DNA from: DASPKO01 sp035628055
GTDB taxonomy: Bacteria; Planctomycetota; Phycisphaerae; Phycisphaerales; UBA1924
Reading direction: 5' to 3'
Length of the DNA: 8,277 nucleotides
Assembly: GCA_035628055.1 (NCBI GenBank)
Contig: DASPKO010000213.1
Location: forward strand, 1-8,277
Shown here: in pieces, positions 5,376 to 8,277 of the stretch
How positions within the stretch are numbered: the stretch's first letter is position 1
Layout of the letters: every line of letters starts with the position of its first letter
Made by a program: the position numbers and the translations under genes
The notes under the pieces: model-generated
The model's database searches: none
What the model saw: the letters and a program-made list of their open reading frames with translations, nothing else
Told to the model about the DNA's origin: nothing

Positions 5376-6944
5376 ATGTTCGAGTCGGTCCGTGTCGTTG
5401 CCAGGGCCAGGCCGCAGGCCCTCGTGGTGGGTATGTTCCAGGACGCCGGGCTCGACAGGGCCGCCGCCGACCTCGATGGCGACGGCTCGATCCGCGCCGC
5501 GGCGCGGCGCCCGGAATGCACGGGCGAGGCGGGGCGCCTGGCGGAGGCGTTCCCCGCGGTGGGCAAGCCGGCCCCGCGGGTCCTGATCGTCGGGCTGGGC
5601 AAGAAGGCCTCGCTGAAGGCGGGCGACTTCCGCGCGCTCGGGGCCGCGGTGGGCCGGCGGCTCGCCAACACGAAGGACCCCGCAGCGCTGATCGAGCTGG
5701 CGGGGGCGGCCCGCGCAGGCGGGGATGGCAAGCTCGATCCGGAACTGTGCGGGCGCGCCTTCGGCGAGGCCGTGGGTCTGCTCGGCTGGAACGCCGAGGC
5801 CTTCAAGGGGTCGGTGCACGCCGAGGCCCGCAAGGGCCAGCCCGGCAAGGCCGCCCTGGCGCTGGGGAGCTCGGAGGCGGCCTTCGCGGCGGGGCTGCGC
5901 CGCGGGGTCGCGCTCGCCGAGTCCGTGAATCTGACGCGGAGCCTCTCCGAGACACCTCCCAACATCGCGACCCCCGGGTGGATGGCCGAGCAGGCCCGCG
6001 GGCTGGCGCGAGAGCACGGGCTGGGCTTCCGGGTCTTCGAGGGCGCGGCGCTGGAGCGCGAGCGGCTCGTCGGGCTCATCAACGTGGGCAAGGCCAGCGA
6101 GAACAAGCCGGTGATGATCCGCCTGGAGTACCGCCCGGGCGGCCGGGCGACCGCGCCGAGGCCGCGCCGCGGCGCCGGCCGGGCCGCCCGGAACGAGGGC
6201 GGGCGCCCGATCGTCCTGGTCGGCAAGACCATGACCTACGACACGGGCGGGCTCTCGCTGAAGATCAACAACGGCATGGTCGGCATGAAGCGCGACAAGG
6301 ACGGCGGGTGCGCCGTGCTCGGCGCCATGCACGCGATCGCCACCACCATCCGGCCCCGCGTCCCCGTGGTCGCGCTCCTGGCCGCGGCCGAGAACTCGAT
6401 CTCCGACGAGGCCTACCGCCCGGACGACGTGCTCACCTACCGCAACGGCGTGACGGTCGAGGTCACCAACACCGACGCGGAGGGCCGCCTCGTCCTGGCC
6501 GACGCCCTCTGCTGGGCCTGCGACCGCGAGAACCCCGCCTGCATCATCGACCTGGCGACGCTCACGGGGGGCGTCATCACGGCGCTGGGGTCGACCTACG
6601 CGGGCCTCTTCTGCGAGGACGACCGGCTCCGCGGCGCCCTCGAGACCGCCATGAACCTCTCGGGCGAGCGCTGGTGGCGGCTGCCGATGCACCAGGAATA
6701 CCGCGAAATGATGAAGTCGCCGGTCGCGGACATCCTCAACTCGAACCCCAACCGCAAGGCCCACGCCGGGCAGGGGGCCGCGTTCCTCTCGTACTTCGTG
6801 CGCCAGGGGATCCCGTGGGCGCACCTGGACATCGCGGGTGTGCACGTGGCCGAGGCCGACTCGGGCCCGTTCGTCAAGGGGCCGACCGGCTGGGGCGTCC
6901 GCCTGCTGGCCGATTTTCTGGCCTCGGGCGGCTACGCGGGGTGA
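5376..6944 (+). CDS. pepA: leucyl aminopeptidase, peptidase family M17
   Basis: Cytoplasmic two-metal exopeptidase that removes N-terminal residues, often Leu, from peptides; usually a hexamer. The 522 residues fall into a variable N-terminal domain (to about 180) and a well-conserved catalytic domain. Metal ligands, placed by spacing against E. coli PepA, are Lys284, Asp289, Asp307, Asp367 and Glu369, with catalytic Lys296 and Arg371. The signature NTDAEGRLVLADAL (365-378) is perfect, and the metal loop reads VGKTMTYDTGGLSLK (282-296). The stretch after Lys305 reads RDKDGGCAV rather than the commoner YDMxGAA type, but the ligand Asp307 is kept. Residues about 255-277 hold an Arg/Ala/Gly-rich insert, roughly a dozen residues longer than in E. 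coli, just before the catalytic core. The start is set by the GAGGAGG site. It is divergent from aroC and convergent with the propeller gene; no plus-strand terminator with a T-run is visible behind it. Confidence 0.95.
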   Translation: MFESVRVVARARPQALVVGMFQDAGLDRAAADLDGDGSIRAAARRPECTGEAGRLAEAFPAVGKPAPRVLIVGLGKKASLKAGDFRALGAAVGRRLANTKDPAALIELAGAARAGGDGKLDPELCGRAFGEAVGLLGWNAEAFKGSVHAEARKGQPGKAALALGSSEAAFAAGLRRGVALAESVNLTRSLSETPPNIATPGWMAEQARGLAREHGLGFRVFEGAALERERLVGLINVGKASENKPVMIRLEYRPGGRATAPRPRRGAGRAARNEGGRPIVLVGKTMTYDTGGLSLKINNGMVGMKRDKDGGCAVLGAMHAIATTIRPRVPVVALLAAAENSISDEAYRPDDVLTYRNGVTVEVTNTDAEGRLVLADALCWACDRENPACIIDLATLTGGVITALGSTYAGLFCEDDRLRGALETAMNLSGERWWRLPMHQEYREMMKSPVADILNSNPNRKAHAGQGAAFLSYFVRQGIPWAHLDIAGVHVAEADSGPFVKGPTGWGVRLLADFLASGGYAG

Positions 6945-6985
6945 GCCCCGCCACTCGGAGCCCGGCCGCCGCGGAATCCGCCCTG

Positions 6986-7015
6986 AAAGAAAAACCCCGG
7001 CCGGGCGCCGGGGTT
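6986..7015 (-). terminator. intrinsic terminator of the propeller/dockerin gene
   Basis: A perfect 8-bp stem AACCCCGG (6993-7000) and CCGGGGTT (7008-7015) with a 7-base loop lies 27 bases after the stop codon of the minus-strand gene. Read on the minus strand it is followed directly by TTTCTTT (6992-6986), making TTTTTCTTT with the end of the stem. On the plus strand the stem is preceded by the A-run but followed by GGGATC, so it should not act as a full terminator for pepA, although the hairpin could protect that mRNA's 3' end. Confidence 0.85.
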
Positions 7016-7042
7016 GGGATCTGAACTGGTCGGTCCCGACGC

Positions 7043-8277
7043 CTACCGGCACCCGCCCGAGAGGGCCGCGAACCAGGCGGAGAGGAACGCGCTCACGTCG
7101 GCCGTGTTGGCCACGCCGTCGGCGTTGAAGTCCGAGGCCAAGCCCGTGCCTGCGACGTCGACGAACCACTCCGAGAGGAAGGCGCTGATGTCGCTGGTGT
7201 TCACCTGGCCGCTGGTGTCGAAGTCCGCCGGGCAGGTCGGCGGGGGGAGCGTGCCCGGCACCTTGAGGGTCAGAAGGTCGCTGCTGGTCGCGGGGAAGTA
7301 GGAGTGGCCGCCGAAGTAGGCGTTGCCCAGCTCGTCGACGTCGAAGGCGAAGGTCGAGTCGGAGTTGGAGCCGGCGTCGTACGACTCGCGCAGCAGCACC
7401 TCCCCGGAGGGGCTGAACTTCACGAGCGTCGGGTCGTACCCCGTCTCGCGCTGGTTGTCGGCCCCCGCCCAGACGTTCCCGTCCGGGCCCACCTTCACGT
7501 CCACGAACCAGTTCTCGTCCCAGTCGCCCGGCTCGTCGAGCACGTAGTCCCACAGGGGCGTGCCCGTGGGCCCGTAGGCATTGAGGAACCCGTTGTTCTC
7601 GGTCGCCGCCAGCCATCCGCCCGCGACGAAGACGTTCCCCTGCGCATCGACGGCGATGCCTTGTGCGCCTTCTTCACGCGGACGGTCCGTCGAGGCGGTC
7701 CAGAGGAGTTCGCCCGCGGGTGAGTACTTGATGGTGCGGGTGTCGAGGTGGCGCTCGGTGGCCTCGCCGGGCATCCAGTACCCGGCCACGTAGGCGTTGC
7801 CCGCGGCGTCCGCGGTGATCACCTTCCCGTCGTCCATCCCCGTGTTGAACCCCGGGCTCGAGTACGTCCGGCGGTAGACGAGCTCGCCGTCATTGGTGAG
7901 CTTGACGGTCAGGAAGTCGTTATTGGTGTTCCACTGGTCCCCGCCCTGGATCACGCCCGTGGCGTACACGTTGCCCGAGGGATCGAGCGCGATGTCGCGC
8001 GCCCCGGCGCCGAGGTTGCCCGTGGCCCCGGTATTGGTGTTGTACTGCCAGGCGATCGCCCCCGCGCTCGTGTACTTGATCACGTGGAAGTCGGTCGCAT
8101 ACCGGCTCAGCAGGTCCGGCTGGAAAAAGGCAAACCCGGCGATGTAACAGTTGCCCGCGGCGTCCACCTCCAGCGCCTGGGGCATGTCCGACCAGTTCCC
8201 GGGGCCGTTGTACCGCCTGGTCCAGAGCGCCTGGCCCGTCGTCGCGTGGTACTTGACCGTCACGTAGTCCCACTCGC
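7043..8277 (-). CDS. secreted SBBP-type beta-propeller protein with dockerin-like C-terminus (5' end outside window)
   Basis: The frame is open to the right edge (last visible codons read E-W-D-Y before the GTG at 8263), so the N-terminus, with any signal peptide, is missing and that GTG is probably internal. Residues are counted from it. Six propeller repeats are visible, each marked by a Gly-Asn-x-aromatic turn: AAGNCYIAG (35), PSGNVYATG (95), AAGNAYVAG (153), AQGNVFVAG (207), PDGNVWAGA (260) and ELGNAYFGG (311). Between them come V-K-Y/F strands and LW or LxY strands, the pattern of SBBP (beta-propeller repeat) proteins. A Pro-rich linker (GTLPPPT, 337-343) leads to a dockerin-like domain (344-406) ending GGCR. 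The body is probably extracellular or surface-bound; no enzymatic motif is visible and a binding or scaffold role is only a guess. Convergent with pepA; its own terminator lies 27 bases beyond the stop. Confidence 0.82.
   Translation of the reverse strand, partial: EWDYVTVKYHATTGQALWTRRYNGPGNWSDMPQALEVDAAGNCYIAGFAFFQPDLLSRYATDFHVIKYTSAGAIAWQYNTNTGATGNLGAGARDIALDPSGNVYATGVIQGGDQWNTNNDFLTVKLTNDGELVYRRTYSSPGFNTGMDDGKVITADAAGNAYVAGYWMPGEATERHLDTRTIKYSPAGELLWTASTDRPREEGAQGIAVDAQGNVFVAGGWLAATENNGFLNAYGPTGTPLWDYVLDEPGDWDENWFVDVKVGPDGNVWAGADNQRETGYDPTLVKFSPSGEVLLRESYDAGSNSDSTFAFDVDELGNAYFGGHSYFPATSSDLLTLKVPGTLPPPTCPADFDTSGQVNTSDISAFLSEWFVDVAGTGLASDFNADGVANTADVSAFLSAWFAALSGGCR
7046..7234 (-). other. 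dockerin-like C-terminal domain of the propeller protein
   Basis: Visible residues 344-406. Two Asp-rich loops, D-F-D-T-S-G-Q-V-N-T-S-D and D-F-N-A-D-G-V-A-N-T-A-D, are each followed by a near-identical helix (ISAFLSEWF and VSAFLSAWF). A Cys opens the domain (CPADF) and another closes it (SGGCR). The two halves are plainly an internal duplication. The first loop has Ser where the second has Asp, so its metal binding may be weaker. Same domain type as 1715-1873. Confidence 0.85.
7259..8277 (-). repeat. beta-propeller (SBBP-like) repeats, six visible
   Basis: The Gly-Asn turns recur at steps of 60, 58, 54, 53 and 51 residues, so repeats shorten towards the C-terminus. Unlike the GACC array, the units are diverged and show no DNA-level identity, indicating an old array under fold constraint. 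A seventh blade would be expected beyond the right edge; the partial Y-V-T-V-K-Y strand at the edge may belong to it. Confidence 0.75.

Noticed and set aside
4082..6232. 716-codon version of aroC with a 310-residue N-terminal extension
   Set aside because: The extension is antisense to pepA, low-complexity and not chorismate synthase. The conserved N-terminus begins directly after the ATG at 5302.
6993..7015. Hairpin as the terminator of pepA on the plus strand
   Set aside because: The plus-strand side after the stem is GGGATC, without a T-run. The T-run lies on the minus-strand side, so the hairpin is assigned to the propeller gene.
4764..7616. 950-codon minus-strand open frame antisense to pepA
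   Set aside because: Crosses pepA, the terminator and the end of the propeller gene in a wrong frame. Arg/Gly-rich with no domain; a composition artefact.

Overview
The window is GC-rich throughout and reads like a chromosomal segment of a planctomycete, most probably of the class Phycisphaerae. That placement is an inference from gene content. Two predicted secreted proteins end in paired Asp-rich dockerin-like motifs followed by a C-terminal Gly-Gly-Cys tail, a domain type common in that group. One of them carries a long array of 'GACC' cysteine repeats. The partial gene at the left edge looks like a planctomycete-style VWA/glutamine-amidotransferase-like membrane protein.

Layout, left to right. 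(i) 1-1058, plus strand: the C-terminal part of a membrane protein with a GATase-like end, a beta-rich segment, one membrane helix and a basic cytoplasmic tail. (ii) 1060-1581, minus strand: folK (HPPK, folate biosynthesis), convergent with the first gene and only one base from it. (iii) 1712-3898, minus strand: a 728-residue secreted protein made almost wholly of fifteen six-cysteine repeats plus a C-terminal dockerin-like domain. (iv) 4082-5302, minus strand: aroC (chorismate synthase). (v) 5376-6944, plus strand: a leucyl aminopeptidase of family M17 with all metal ligands in place, divergent from aroC across a 73-base spacer. (vi) 7043-8277, minus strand: the C-terminal part of a secreted beta-propeller (SBBP-type) protein with a dockerin-like C-terminus and a clear intrinsic terminator behind it.

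The housekeeping genes (folK, aroC, pepA) are ordinary. aroC makes chorismate, the precursor of the folate building block p-aminobenzoate, so aroC and folK are loosely related in pathway, but the cysteine-repeat gene sits between them on the same strand. The part worth a second look is the pair of surface or secreted proteins. They share a C-terminal module despite very different bodies (a disulfide-rich array and a beta-propeller), which suggests a shared sorting or anchoring route. The cysteine-repeat array shows sequence traces of recent tandem growth by 132-base units. I saw no tRNA or rRNA, CRISPR array, insertion sequence or phage gene. The large open frames antisense to the real genes are explained by base composition and by repeat lengths that are multiples of three.
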